From Christensenella sp. UBA5893 (GTDB lineage: Bacteria > Bacillota > Clostridia > Christensenellales > UBA1242), in assembly GCA_002431905.1 (NCBI GenBank), contig DJER01000027.1, positions 1-51,410 on the forward strand: a stretch of 51,410 nucleotides of DNA, given 5' to 3'. Below, piece by piece: positions 7,729-14,336 of the stretch. The translations under genes and the position numbers were made by a program. The notes under the pieces are model-generated. The model was not told where the DNA came from. It worked only from the letters and a program-made list of their open reading frames with translations, and did not search any database. Every line of letters starts with the position of its first letter. Within the stretch, counting starts at the first letter, position 1.

Positions 7729-8268
7729 ATGGGTGTTTTTGATGATTTAATTAAAATCGATGAAAATGGAATAGTGAGTTATGTTGGTTGGGTTGAATGG
7801 AAACATGTTCCAATGGGGTTATTGCATTGCCCTGTGTGTTTAGTTTTAGATAAATGCTGGTTTAACAATATTCTAAAACCCGAATTACCGCAACATGAAA
7901 AATGTCATTGTATTGCAAATAATATTTCAAGACCAATTCCAAATGTTAATTCGAAAGCAAAATGTGACTTAAAAAAATTTACAGATTATATTTTTAGTGA
8001 TAAGTATGCGTGGAATGGTAAAAGAGAATTATTTGAAATGTTGGGTTTTACAGTAAATGATTCTCAATATCTAAAAGAAGAATATGAAAAACAGGCAGCA
8101 AAAAATTATTGTGATAGTAAATATAAACTAGGTAAATTAGATACACAGGGACAAAGAATCAATATTGATATTGAATTTGTAAAAAATGGTAGAAATCTTG
8201 TGTTTACTTCTGGTTGGATGGTTAGGCCAAAGGGAGAAATTACAAATAATACACCATTGGCAGATTAA
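7729..8268 (+). CDS. MuF-like Cys/His motif plus DUF6883-like toxin-type protein
   Basis: 179 residues. Residues about 32-65 carry HCPVCLVLDKCWF and PQHEKCHC, spaced like the Cys/His end of Mu-F head-protein domains, which often precede toxin domains. The rest (CDLKKFTDYIF, KRELFEMLGF, YLKEEY, FTSGWMVRPKG) resembles the DUF6883 domain. The ORF at 10853-11545 has the same two parts in the same order. It begins behind GGAGG and is followed 12 bp later by a DUF4926-like gene, the arrangement of a toxin and its immunity protein. No signal or export domain is visible, so it may be a detached toxin tip or an intracellular module. Domain names are from memory of patterns. Confidence 0.6.
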   Translation: MGVFDDLIKIDENGIVSYVGWVEWKHVPMGLLHCPVCLVLDKCWFNNILKPELPQHEKCHCIANNISRPIPNVNSKAKCDLKKFTDYIFSDKYAWNGKRELFEMLGFTVNDSQYLKEEYEKQAAKNYCDSKYKLGKLDTQGQRINIDIEFVKNGRNLVFTSGWMVRPKGEITNNTPLAD

Positions 8269-8280
8269 AAAGGAGATAGT

Positions 8281-8511
8281 ATGAAATATTTGGATTTAGT
8301 TGAGTTGATAAAAGAAAAACCAGCTTATACAAAAGCTGGAGTTGAACTCGGTGATTTTGGTGCTATAATGAGTGAAAAATCAATCAATGGCAAGTGGCAA
8401 GTTGTATTTTCTGAGTTTTATACAGGTAAAGATATTGCAGACATTATGGTTGCAGAGGAAGATTTAAAAGTTCATGAAAGCGTTCCGAAAGATAGATATC
8501 CTAAAAAATAA
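8281..8511 (+). CDS. DUF4926-like putative immunity protein
   Basis: 76 residues. The start MKYLDLVELIKEKPAYTKAGVELGDFGAI matches the DUF4926 pattern of a short beta-rich protein (LxDVVELxED, then LxxGxxGxI). It lies 12 bp after the DUF6883-like gene with a strong AAAGGAG. Two further copies of the fold occur in the broken gene at 11542-12026, again directly after a DUF6883-like gene. The likely role is neutralising the product of the gene before it, which is inferred from position. Confidence 0.65.
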   Translation: MKYLDLVELIKEKPAYTKAGVELGDFGAIMSEKSINGKWQVVFSEFYTGKDIADIMVAEEDLKVHESVPKDRYPKK

Positions 8512-8512
8512 T

Positions 8513-8650
8513 TTGACAGTAATTGACAGCAAATGTACCAGTTTTAGGTAGTTTATAAAAGAATTAGACCGATAGTTGATTTTTTGACTATCGGTCTTTT
8601 TTATGGAGCAAATTTTGACAGCAATTGCACCAAAAATTGACAGCAAATGT
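8513..8650 (+). repeat. Four TTGACAG(C/T)AA repeats around a terminator
   Basis: Copies start at 8513, 8523, 8615 and 8637. The second and fourth share TTGACAGCAAATGT and the third reads TTGACAGCAATTGCACCA. A terminator hairpin (AGACCGATAGT at 8566-8576 with ACTATCGGTCT at 8587-8597, then a T-run) lies between the pairs and ends the toxin-immunity-like transcript. The repeats contain -35-like hexamers without matched -10 boxes, so protein-binding sites are more likely than promoters. Confidence 0.6.
8566..8602 (+). terminator. Terminator after the first DUF4926-like gene
   Basis: A perfect 11-bp stem (AGACCGATAGT/ACTATCGGTCT) with a 10-nt loop is followed by TTTTT. It closes the two-gene unit 7729-8511. 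Confidence 0.85.
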
Positions 8651-8683
8651 TTTTTGGACTTAAAATCTTCGTTAAAAAATTAA

Positions 8684-8729
8684 AATAAAAAAATCGCCAA
8701 AACCCTAGGAAAATAAAGGGTTTTAGCGA
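8684..8729 (-). terminator. Minus-strand terminator downstream of the tRNA fragment
   Basis: TCGCCAAAACCCT (8694-8706) pairs with AGGGTTTTAGCGA (8717-8729) with one mismatch, and the minus strand then reads a T-run. It stands where the terminator of an intact minus-strand tRNA gene would be, suggesting that this side of the fragment is the original chromosomal flank. Confidence 0.7.
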
Positions 8730-8740
8730 CTTTTAATAAG

Positions 8741-8785
8741 TGGAGCTACTGACGGGAATCGGACCCGTGACCCCTGCCTTACCAA
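8741..8785 (-). other. tRNA-Thr 3' fragment (putative attachment site)
   Basis: On the minus strand the sequence runs from the anticodon loop TTGGTAA (anticodon GGT) through the 3' anticodon stem GGCAG, the variable region, a full T-arm (ACGGGTCCGATTCCCGT) and acceptor strand to an encoded CCA. The 5' half is missing: the bases where CTGCC should be read TTAAG. Breaks inside the anticodon loop that leave the 3' half are the typical footprint of tyrosine-integrase insertion into a tRNA gene. It differs by one base over the last 30 nt from the intact tRNA-Thr at 34246. Confidence 0.85.
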
Positions 8786-9132
8786 CTTAAAAATATTTTT
8801 AAAAAACTTCAATCCTATCTCCTACAATTGCCTAAAATACTAGCAAAATCGCTAGTATTTTTCTTATTAGGTACATAACCATTTCAAACCTATGTACCTA
8901 CATGTACCTACACGCACTTTTCTCAACATTTTTGGCTTTTTAAACCTGTCTAAAATCGCCTAAAAATATCTAAAACTTTGTTAGTTAAGGTTTGAGAGTA
9001 CTTTAGTGTGCTTATAAATTATCCCAAATTTTATATGCTTTTTGCAAAACTGTATCATTGCAATGATATAAAATTTGTTGAAGCCAGTTAAGTTTATATC
9101 ATTAAACTATGTGAATTGATTTTTACAAATCC
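8786..9132. repeat. Gene-free element end with arm-type repeats
   Basis: No ORF is supported. A hairpin AAATACTAGC/GCTAGTATTT lies at 8835-8860. ATGTACCTAC occurs twice in tandem (8892-8901 and 8902-8911), with an inverted AGGTACAT at 8869-8876. YCTAAAA occurs at 8949, 8959 and 8969, exactly 10 bp apart and so on one helix face, and again at 8831. Such short phased repeats next to a tRNA fragment resemble integrase arm or excisionase sites of an integrative element end. Confidence 0.55.
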
Positions 9133-9235
9133 ATATTTTCTCCATGAAATACACTTTTACTGCATTATTTGGAGAAAATATCGTGAAATTGGTTGATTTT
9201 CTCCAGATAATATTATATAATTGCATTATCTGGAG
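9133..9235 (+). promoter_or_regulatory. AbiE promoter with two palindromic operators
   Basis: The promoter is TTGATT (9193-9198), 17 bp, TATAAT (9216-9221). Two perfect 11-bp inverted repeats flank or overlap it: ATATTTTCTCC/GGAGAAAATAT (9133-9143, 9171-9181) and CTCCAGATAAT/ATTATCTGGAG (9201-9211, 9225-9235). Their right halves lie in near-identical 21-bp direct repeats beginning TGCATTAT (9161 and 9222). AbiEi antitoxins are known to repress their own operon by binding inverted repeats, so this is the probable operator. The second half-site also covers the ribosome binding site. Confidence 0.8.
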
Positions 9236-9242
9236 GGAATAT

Positions 9243-9830
9243 ATGATAGTCACAACTCAACAATTAAAAGAACAATATGTTGATTATTCAAATCCAATAG
9301 CAAAAATAAATAGAGATGTAATACAAGGAAAATTATTTCCTTTGGTTAAAGGAATTTATGAAACCAATCCAAATACTAATGGTTCAAGGATTGCACAATT
9401 TATTTATGGACCATCCTATTTATCCTTTGATTTTGTTTTGTATCAGCAAGAATTAATTCCAGAAGCGGTTTACAACACATTTACATGTGCAACCTACAAT
9501 AAGAAAAAAATTAAGACATATACAAATCGTTTTGGAACTTTTATTTATAGAGATGTTCCTAAAGCGGTATTTAGTTTGGGAGTCCTTGCTTTTCAAGATG
9601 AAGAATATTCATACCAAATGGCAACAGCAGAAAAAGCGCTTTGCGATAAACTTTATACTATATCTCCCGTGAAAACTATTAAAGATTTAGAAAGATTGCT
9701 ATTTGAAGATTTAAGAATAGATAAAGACAAGTTTAACGAATTAAACAAGCAAGACATTTTAAAACTTGCGCCACTATATCACTCAACAAACTTAAATTTA
9801 CTTGCAAAATTTATTAAAGGAGAAAAGTAA
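9243..9830 (+). CDS. abiEi: AbiEi-family antitoxin (DUF6088-like)
   Basis: 195 residues from the ATG at 9243, chosen because TGGAGGG lies just before it; the open frame extends further back but only through the operator. The N-terminal winged-helix part (TTQQLKEQYVDYSNPIAKINR, KLFPLVKGIYETN) and the ATAEKALCDKLY block are typical of type IV antitoxins of the AbiE family. The protein should bind the inverted repeats upstream and counter the nucleotidyltransferase toxin encoded one base downstream. Type IV antitoxins in AbiE do not bind the toxin directly (known for the family). Confidence 0.88.
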   Translation: MIVTTQQLKEQYVDYSNPIAKINRDVIQGKLFPLVKGIYETNPNTNGSRIAQFIYGPSYLSFDFVLYQQELIPEAVYNTFTCATYNKKKIKTYTNRFGTFIYRDVPKAVFSLGVLAFQDEEYSYQMATAEKALCDKLYTISPVKTIKDLERLLFEDLRIDKDKFNELNKQDILKLAPLYHSTNLNLLAKFIKGEK

Positions 9831-9831
9831 A

Positions 9832-10698
9832 ATGCAACAAGTATTAAGCCAGATGTTATTAAAATATCAAATTAACAATATCGAAGATAAAAAGAATGCC
9901 ATAAAAGAGATTGTCCAAGAAATCGTTCTTTGTGGACTATCTCGTGGTGGATTTTTTAAAGAAGCAGCATTTTATGGCGGAACTGCACTAAGAATATTTT
10001 ATGGATTGGATAGATTTAGTGAAGATTTAGATTTTTCATTAATAACACAAAATCTAGATTTCAATTTAACCAAATATTTTCCATATATTGAAAACGAAAC
10101 AAAATCACTTGGCTTAAATTTCAATGTGACAGAGAAAATTAAATCTGTTGATTCCAATATAAAATCTGCTTTCTTAAATGGTAACACAAAAGAACATATT
10201 TTATCTTTCTATGAAGAAAGTGAAGATTCTAAATTTATCAATAAAGAAGAAGCAATACGAATTAAGTTTGAAGTGGACATTAACCCACCAACTGGGGCAA
10301 CTTATGAAACTAAGTTTGGACTGTTGCCTTCTCCTTATCAAGTAAGATTATATGATTTGCAATCATTATTTGCAGGTAAAATTCATGCTTGCCTTTGCAG
10401 AAATTGGAAATCAAGAGTGAAAGGTAGAGATTTTTACGATTATATTTTCTTTTTGTCAATTGGAGCAAGAGTGAATTTGGAAAATTTGAAAACAAAGTTG
10501 GTTCAATCAAAGTTTATTAATGAAGATTATGATTTAACTATTGATAATCTAAAAGCATTACTAAACGAAAGATTTGAAAATCTAGATATAGAACAAGCAA
10601 AACAAGATGTATTGCCTTTCATAAAAGACAAAACAAAACTTGATTTGTGGAGTAAAGAATTTTTTATTGAGATAACAAAAAAATTACAGTCAGTTTAA
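9832..10698 (+). CDS. abiEii: AbiEii-family nucleotidyltransferase toxin
   Basis: 288 residues. The nucleotidyltransferase signature is clear: AAFYGGTALRIFYGLDRFSEDLDFSL at about residues 43-68 supplies the GG/S and DxD-type residues, and KGRDFYDYIFFLS near residue 200 is the conserved C-terminal motif of the family. Toxins of this group transfer nucleotides, in studied cases to tRNA, and stop growth. The ATG follows the antitoxin stop after a single base and has its own AAAGGAG. All key motifs are intact, so the pair is probably functional and may act in abortive infection or in keeping the island. Confidence 0.9.
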   Translation: MQQVLSQMLLKYQINNIEDKKNAIKEIVQEIVLCGLSRGGFFKEAAFYGGTALRIFYGLDRFSEDLDFSLITQNLDFNLTKYFPYIENETKSLGLNFNVTEKIKSVDSNIKSAFLNGNTKEHILSFYEESEDSKFINKEEAIRIKFEVDINPPTGATYETKFGLLPSPYQVRLYDLQSLFAGKIHACLCRNWKSRVKGRDFYDYIFFLSIGARVNLENLKTKLVQSKFINEDYDLTIDNLKALLNERFENLDIEQAKQDVLPFIKDKTKLDLWSKEFFIEITKKLQSV

Positions 10699-10712
10699 AA
10701 TTAGAGGTTTTT

Positions 10713-10880
10713 ATGAAATATTTTGTATCTGGCGACATTCATGGATTTTATGATGAATGGCAAAATGCTTTAAAAGATAAAGGCTTTAACTTAGATAACT
10801 CTGAACACAAAATAATTTTTTTAAAAGCATTTTATATAAAACAGGCGATGCTTTGGTTTCTGTCGTTAATATTATGTTAA
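10713..10880 (+). pseudogene. Metallophosphoesterase N-terminal fragment
   Basis: From ATG 10713 (AGAGG before it) the frame reads MKYFVSGDIHGFYDEW and continues for about 36 residues as a calcineurin-like phosphoesterase start, with the metal-binding GDIHG. It loses similarity at about position 10820, before the second metal motif (GDxxDRG), and stops at 10880. The sequence after the break belongs to a different protein read in another frame. It is a remnant created by deletion or recombination and cannot be active. Confidence 0.75.
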
Positions 10881-11545
10881 AAGAAATGGTGGGCTATAAA
10901 TACGAAGAATTTAACGATACTAAAGAAGAAGATTTTCTGTTTGAGAATAATGGGGTATTTTATATTGGAGAAATTAAAGGTATAAGTAGTAATGTAAAAA
11001 GAAGTAATGTTTTACAGGCGGCAATGCATAAAAGTGTATTCTTATTCCTAATTCAAAATAAATCAGAATGGTTTAGAGAATTATTAAGAAACATAATGGC
11101 ATTATTTGGGCATTGTATGAATTGCGCTTCATTAGATGGTTGCTATCTTGTTGCAAGAAATATGCCAAAGCAGTCATTGCATGATAATTGTGATTGTCGC
11201 AAAAAAGATATTACATATTCAAATGTTAAAAATAGTGCAATAGCCGAGTGTGATATAAGGAAATTTACGGTTTTTAAAAATGTAAAAGATTCTAAAGGCA
11301 AAAATAAAATATTTTATGATTTGGGTTTTGATATCAACGATTCTGAGTATCTACAAAACGAATATTGTAAACAAGCATTAAAACAGTATCTTTTAGAGAA
11401 TTATATCCGTAAAAATTTGGATAGAAGAGGCTTAAGGTTGGCAATTTCAACCACTTTAAGTGGAATAACCTTTTATAGTGGTTGGATGCTATATCCCGAA
11501 GGAAAAATAAAAAATGCTACACCATTTGGAGGCTGGATAAAATGA
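10853..11545 (+). CDS. Mosaic ORF: PDDEXK-like fragment plus MuF/DUF6883-like domain
   Basis: 230 residues if started at TTG 10853; the start is uncertain because the frame is open further upstream. Residues about 10-60 (EEDFLFENNGVFYIGEIKG, VLQAAMHKSVF) look like part of a PDDEXK nuclease with its ExK motif. From about residue 80 it changes to HCMNCASLDGC and LHDNCDC, then CDIRKF, IFYDLGFDINDSEYLQNEY and YSGWMLYPEGKIKNATP, homologous to the protein at 7729-8268. It overlaps the next DUF4926-like gene by ATGA, giving translational coupling. It appears to be a fusion of remnants in which the toxin-like tip is complete; whether it is expressed is unclear. Confidence 0.55.
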   Translation: MVSVVNIMLKEMVGYKYEEFNDTKEEDFLFENNGVFYIGEIKGISSNVKRSNVLQAAMHKSVFLFLIQNKSEWFRELLRNIMALFGHCMNCASLDGCYLVARNMPKQSLHDNCDCRKKDITYSNVKNSAIAECDIRKFTVFKNVKDSKGKNKIFYDLGFDINDSEYLQNEYCKQALKQYLLENYIRKNLDRRGLRLAISTTLSGITFYSGWMLYPEGKIKNATPFGGWIK

Positions 11546-12026
11546 AAAAATTAGATTTAGTAAAACTTAAAAACGATAGACCATATAAATTGCACAATTT
11601 AAATAGAGGTATGCATGGGATTGTAGTTGATGTAAATTTCGATAATGCAGATGTGCTTTTTTTAATCCACACAATGTCGGAGATTATACAATTGTTAATG
11701 TAAAAACTATGGATTTAGATTTGGACAAAGAAAAACTCCCAACAGAGTTTGAAAAAGAATTGTTATCCAAATTAGAGACCTTAAAATCAAAGGCGAAAAA
11801 TGTCATAGAGCCAATAGCATTAAACGAATATGATATGGTGGAATTGTTGGTTGAAGAAGAAAGATATGCTAAATTCGGTATTCACAAAGGTGATAGAGGT
11901 TGTGTTACGGATAATAACGCTGTCCAAAATTATATTGAAGTAGATTTTTCTGGGATAGATAAGAACGGGAATTATTATGGTGATTGTATTTCAGTAAAGA
12001 TTGATGATTTGAAAGTTATTAAATAG
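11542..12026 (+). pseudogene. Tandem DUF4926-like immunity gene, frameshifted in a T7 run
   Basis: The ATG at 11542 (GGAGG upstream, ATGA overlap with the gene before) starts a DUF4926-like domain, MKKLDLVKLKNDRPYKLHNL. The frame is lost in a run of seven T at 11657-11663. Adding one T there gives VLFFNPHNVGDYTIVNVKT and joins the frame through to 12026, which carries a second DUF4926-like domain (YDMVELLVEEERYAKFGIHKGDRG and a DLKVIK end) after a charged linker. The intact protein would be about 161 residues with two immunity folds. Either the gene is broken or the homopolymer was miscalled. Confidence 0.75.
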
Positions 12027-12129
12027 TTTGCCACATAAATTACATAAAAAATTTTGAGATGTATAGATTCTAATGTGAATAAATTATGTCCCAAAAATAG
12101 TTTTTAAATTTACAAATTATTGATATATT

Positions 12130-14133
12130 TTAATCGGTTAAATAGAAAGTGCAACTAGATAGTTTTTTTCGTTTTATTTTTAGTTCTTTACCATTTTGCA
12201 TAGTAAGTGTGTATCCTTTTTGGTAAGGGCATTTATCGCAAGTCGCTCCAAGGTCATTTTTAAAAGGACAGTGACGAAGTGTCATATATGCAAATTTTGT
12301 TTTTGGTGCAATGGAATCTTCACCGCATATAATTGGCAAGTTATAGAAATTTGCACTATAATGGTTGTACACATTAAGTCCACCGCCAATAACGATTTTT
12401 GTATTAAAAGTTAGGGCATAGTAGTTATTTGCAATTATTGGCAATTTATTTTTTTCTACAATTTGTTTTAATAGTTCAACATCTTGCTTTGTTGCAAAGT
12501 TTGGCAAGTCAAGATACATTGATTTGTTTTGTTTTTTGCAGTGTTCATAAAAATCTAAAATATCTTCTTCACTGTAATATTCGGGAGAATATATTATGTT
12601 TGAATTTTTTAAGTATGTATTTTTGTCTTCAACAATTTGAAAGTCGTCAAGTATTATTGCATCGCCAAAGCTTTCAATTTTTTTCTTTTCAATATTATGA
12701 CTTAAATTTTGCATTACAAATATTCTTAAATTTTCATAAAATGTTCTTCTAAATTCATTCAAAATTGATTTTGGAATAAATACATTGTCGGTGTTAAGAT
12801 TTATGATTGGGTTAAAGTACTCATTCTTTTGAAAGCAAGTTAAAACATCATTTTGCGAAAGCTCTTGATTTTTGGCAGGCTCAAGCATTTCGCCAAATAA
12901 TTCAAAATCTTTGCCCAAAATATTGGTTTTTGCATATATTTTTTGATTTTTAAGGGCATTTATTTCAATTTCTATGTCCTTTTTGTTTTCAAAAGCCAAA
13001 ACTTGTTCTTCTTTTGCATAGTCTAAAATTATATTAACAAAATTTCCAACATTTGCTTTTTGAGTTGATGTTGTCATATACAAGTTTGTGTCAATTTGTT
13101 TTAAATCAAACAACGAAATTGTGCTAACTTCTCGTATTCCGTCAAAAAGCTTTATTGAAGATTTTTTTGATAGTTCATAATTACTTGTAAAATATATTTC
13201 ATTAAATTTTTTGCCATAATTAACTTTTTTAACTTCGCCAATTCTCATGCCAATATGATTGTTATAGTTGGAAATAATCTTGCCATTTCCGTCAAAATAT
13301 CCAGCGGTGTAATTGCGATTGAAAGCTAGTTTAAGGTTTCGCTCATTGATAGTTTCACCCAGCATCGCTTTTTTATATTCATTTGTTGCCATTGCAACAT
13401 AAAATGGTCGTCTTGCTCGACCTTCAATTTTCAAAACGTCAACACCAGCCATTTCTAGTTCGGATAATCGCTTTGACATATTGAAGTCTTTTGCACTAAG
13501 AAGGTACCCGTCTTTTAAAGTTTTCCCATCTTTTTTTAATGTGTAGGGAAGCCTGCATAATTGTTTGCACTTGCCACGATTTCCGCTTGCATCAAGAAGA
13601 TATGAACTAATATAACAATTGCCAGAAAAACACACACATAATGCACCTTGGCAAAAATATTCTATTTCAACATCAAGGTTGTCATTAATACGTTTTATTT
13701 CATCAAGCAAAACTTCACGTGCAAGAACAATGCGTTTAAACCCAAATTGAGATAAGTACTTTGCACCCTCAAGGTTGCAAATTGCCATTTGAGTGCTTGC
13801 ATGAATTTCAATCTGTGGGTAATATTTGTGTAGCAAATATGCAAGGCCTATGTCCTGAATAATAAAGCAATCAACACCTTTATTGTATGCAGATACAACC
13901 AAGTCAACGGCATCAAGAATTTCATCATCGTTAAAAAGAATATTAACGGTCATGTTAATTTTTACATTATGTATATGGGTAAAAAAGACAATTTCATCAA
14001 GGTCATCAAAAGTAAAACCTTGGATATTGTTTCGTGCATTAAATTTGCTGATTCCAAGGTACACTTCGTCTGCACCGTTATAAACTGCCATTTTTAAACT
14101 TTCAAAATTTCCTGCTGGAGATAATATTTTCAT
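12130..14133 (-). CDS. U32 family peptidase-like protein, RlhA/YdcP type
   Basis: About 667 residues from the ATG at 14133; a 9-codon upstream extension is open but lacks support. MKILSPAGNFESLKMAVYNGADEVYLG is the U32 start, and the Cys-rich block CQGALCVCFSGNC to SGNRGKCKQLCRLPY is the family signature. A C-terminal Cys cluster (HCPFKNDLGATCDKCPY) and the DUF3656-length middle part fit the RlhA branch, which in E. coli hydroxylates a cytidine of 23S rRNA; TrhP-like tRNA hydroxylation is the alternative. No Shine-Dalgarno is seen; an extended -10 (TGT-TATACT, 14140-14145) ends 6 nt before the ATG, suggesting a leaderless mRNA. It marks the start of conserved chromosome. Confidence 0.88.
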   Translation of the reverse strand: MKILSPAGNFESLKMAVYNGADEVYLGISKFNARNNIQGFTFDDLDEIVFFTHIHNVKINMTVNILFNDDEILDAVDLVVSAYNKGVDCFIIQDIGLAYLLHKYYPQIEIHASTQMAICNLEGAKYLSQFGFKRIVLAREVLLDEIKRINDNLDVEIEYFCQGALCVCFSGNCYISSYLLDASGNRGKCKQLCRLPYTLKKDGKTLKDGYLLSAKDFNMSKRLSELEMAGVDVLKIEGRARRPFYVAMATNEYKKAMLGETINERNLKLAFNRNYTAGYFDGNGKIISNYNNHIGMRIGEVKKVNYGKKFNEIYFTSNYELSKKSSIKLFDGIREVSTISLFDLKQIDTNLYMTTSTQKANVGNFVNIILDYAKEEQVLAFENKKDIEIEINALKNQKIYAKTNILGKDFELFGEMLEPAKNQELSQNDVLTCFQKNEYFNPIINLNTDNVFIPKSILNEFRRTFYENLRIFVMQNLSHNIEKKKIESFGDAIILDDFQIVEDKNTYLKNSNIIYSPEYYSEEDILDFYEHCKKQNKSMYLDLPNFATKQDVELLKQIVEKNKLPIIANNYYALTFNTKIVIGGGLNVYNHYSANFYNLPIICGEDSIAPKTKFAYMTLRHCPFKNDLGATCDKCPYQKGYTLTMQNGKELKIKRKKLSSCTFYLTD

Positions 14134-14197
14134 ACAAGCAGTATAACATAAAAATTTCAAATCGTGAACAAAATTTGAAAAAAGATCAAAACCCCAC

Positions 14198-14226
14198 TTG
14201 ACAAAACGTGTTTTAGGGAGTATAGT
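14198..14226 (+). promoter_or_regulatory. Promoter of the antiporter-mgtC operon
   Basis: A consensus TTGACA (14198-14203), 17-bp spacer and TATAGT (14221-14226) precede a leader of about 105 nt. In the leader, CTAACAA (14261-14267) pairs with TTGTTAG (14271-14277) and is followed by an 8-T run starting at 14284, so a weak terminator or attenuator is possible. No known riboswitch was recognised. Confidence 0.75.
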
Positions 14227-14336
14227 TGTGTGTCCTTAAGGGAAGTAAACAAATATGTGGCTAACAATTTTTGTTAGTGACTATTTTTTTTACTTTACTT
14301 TTTTGAGAAAAAATTTAGAAAAGGAGATTGATTTAT

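Noticed and set aside
8513..8650. CRISPR-like array
   Set aside because: The four repeats are short (10-14 bp), irregularly spaced and overlap a terminator; there are no cas genes. No CRISPR array was seen in the window.
1..12129. Complete integrative conjugative element or prophage
   Set aside because: No relaxase, type IV secretion, capsid, portal or terminase gene is present; only recombination, defence and toxin-type genes and remnants were found.
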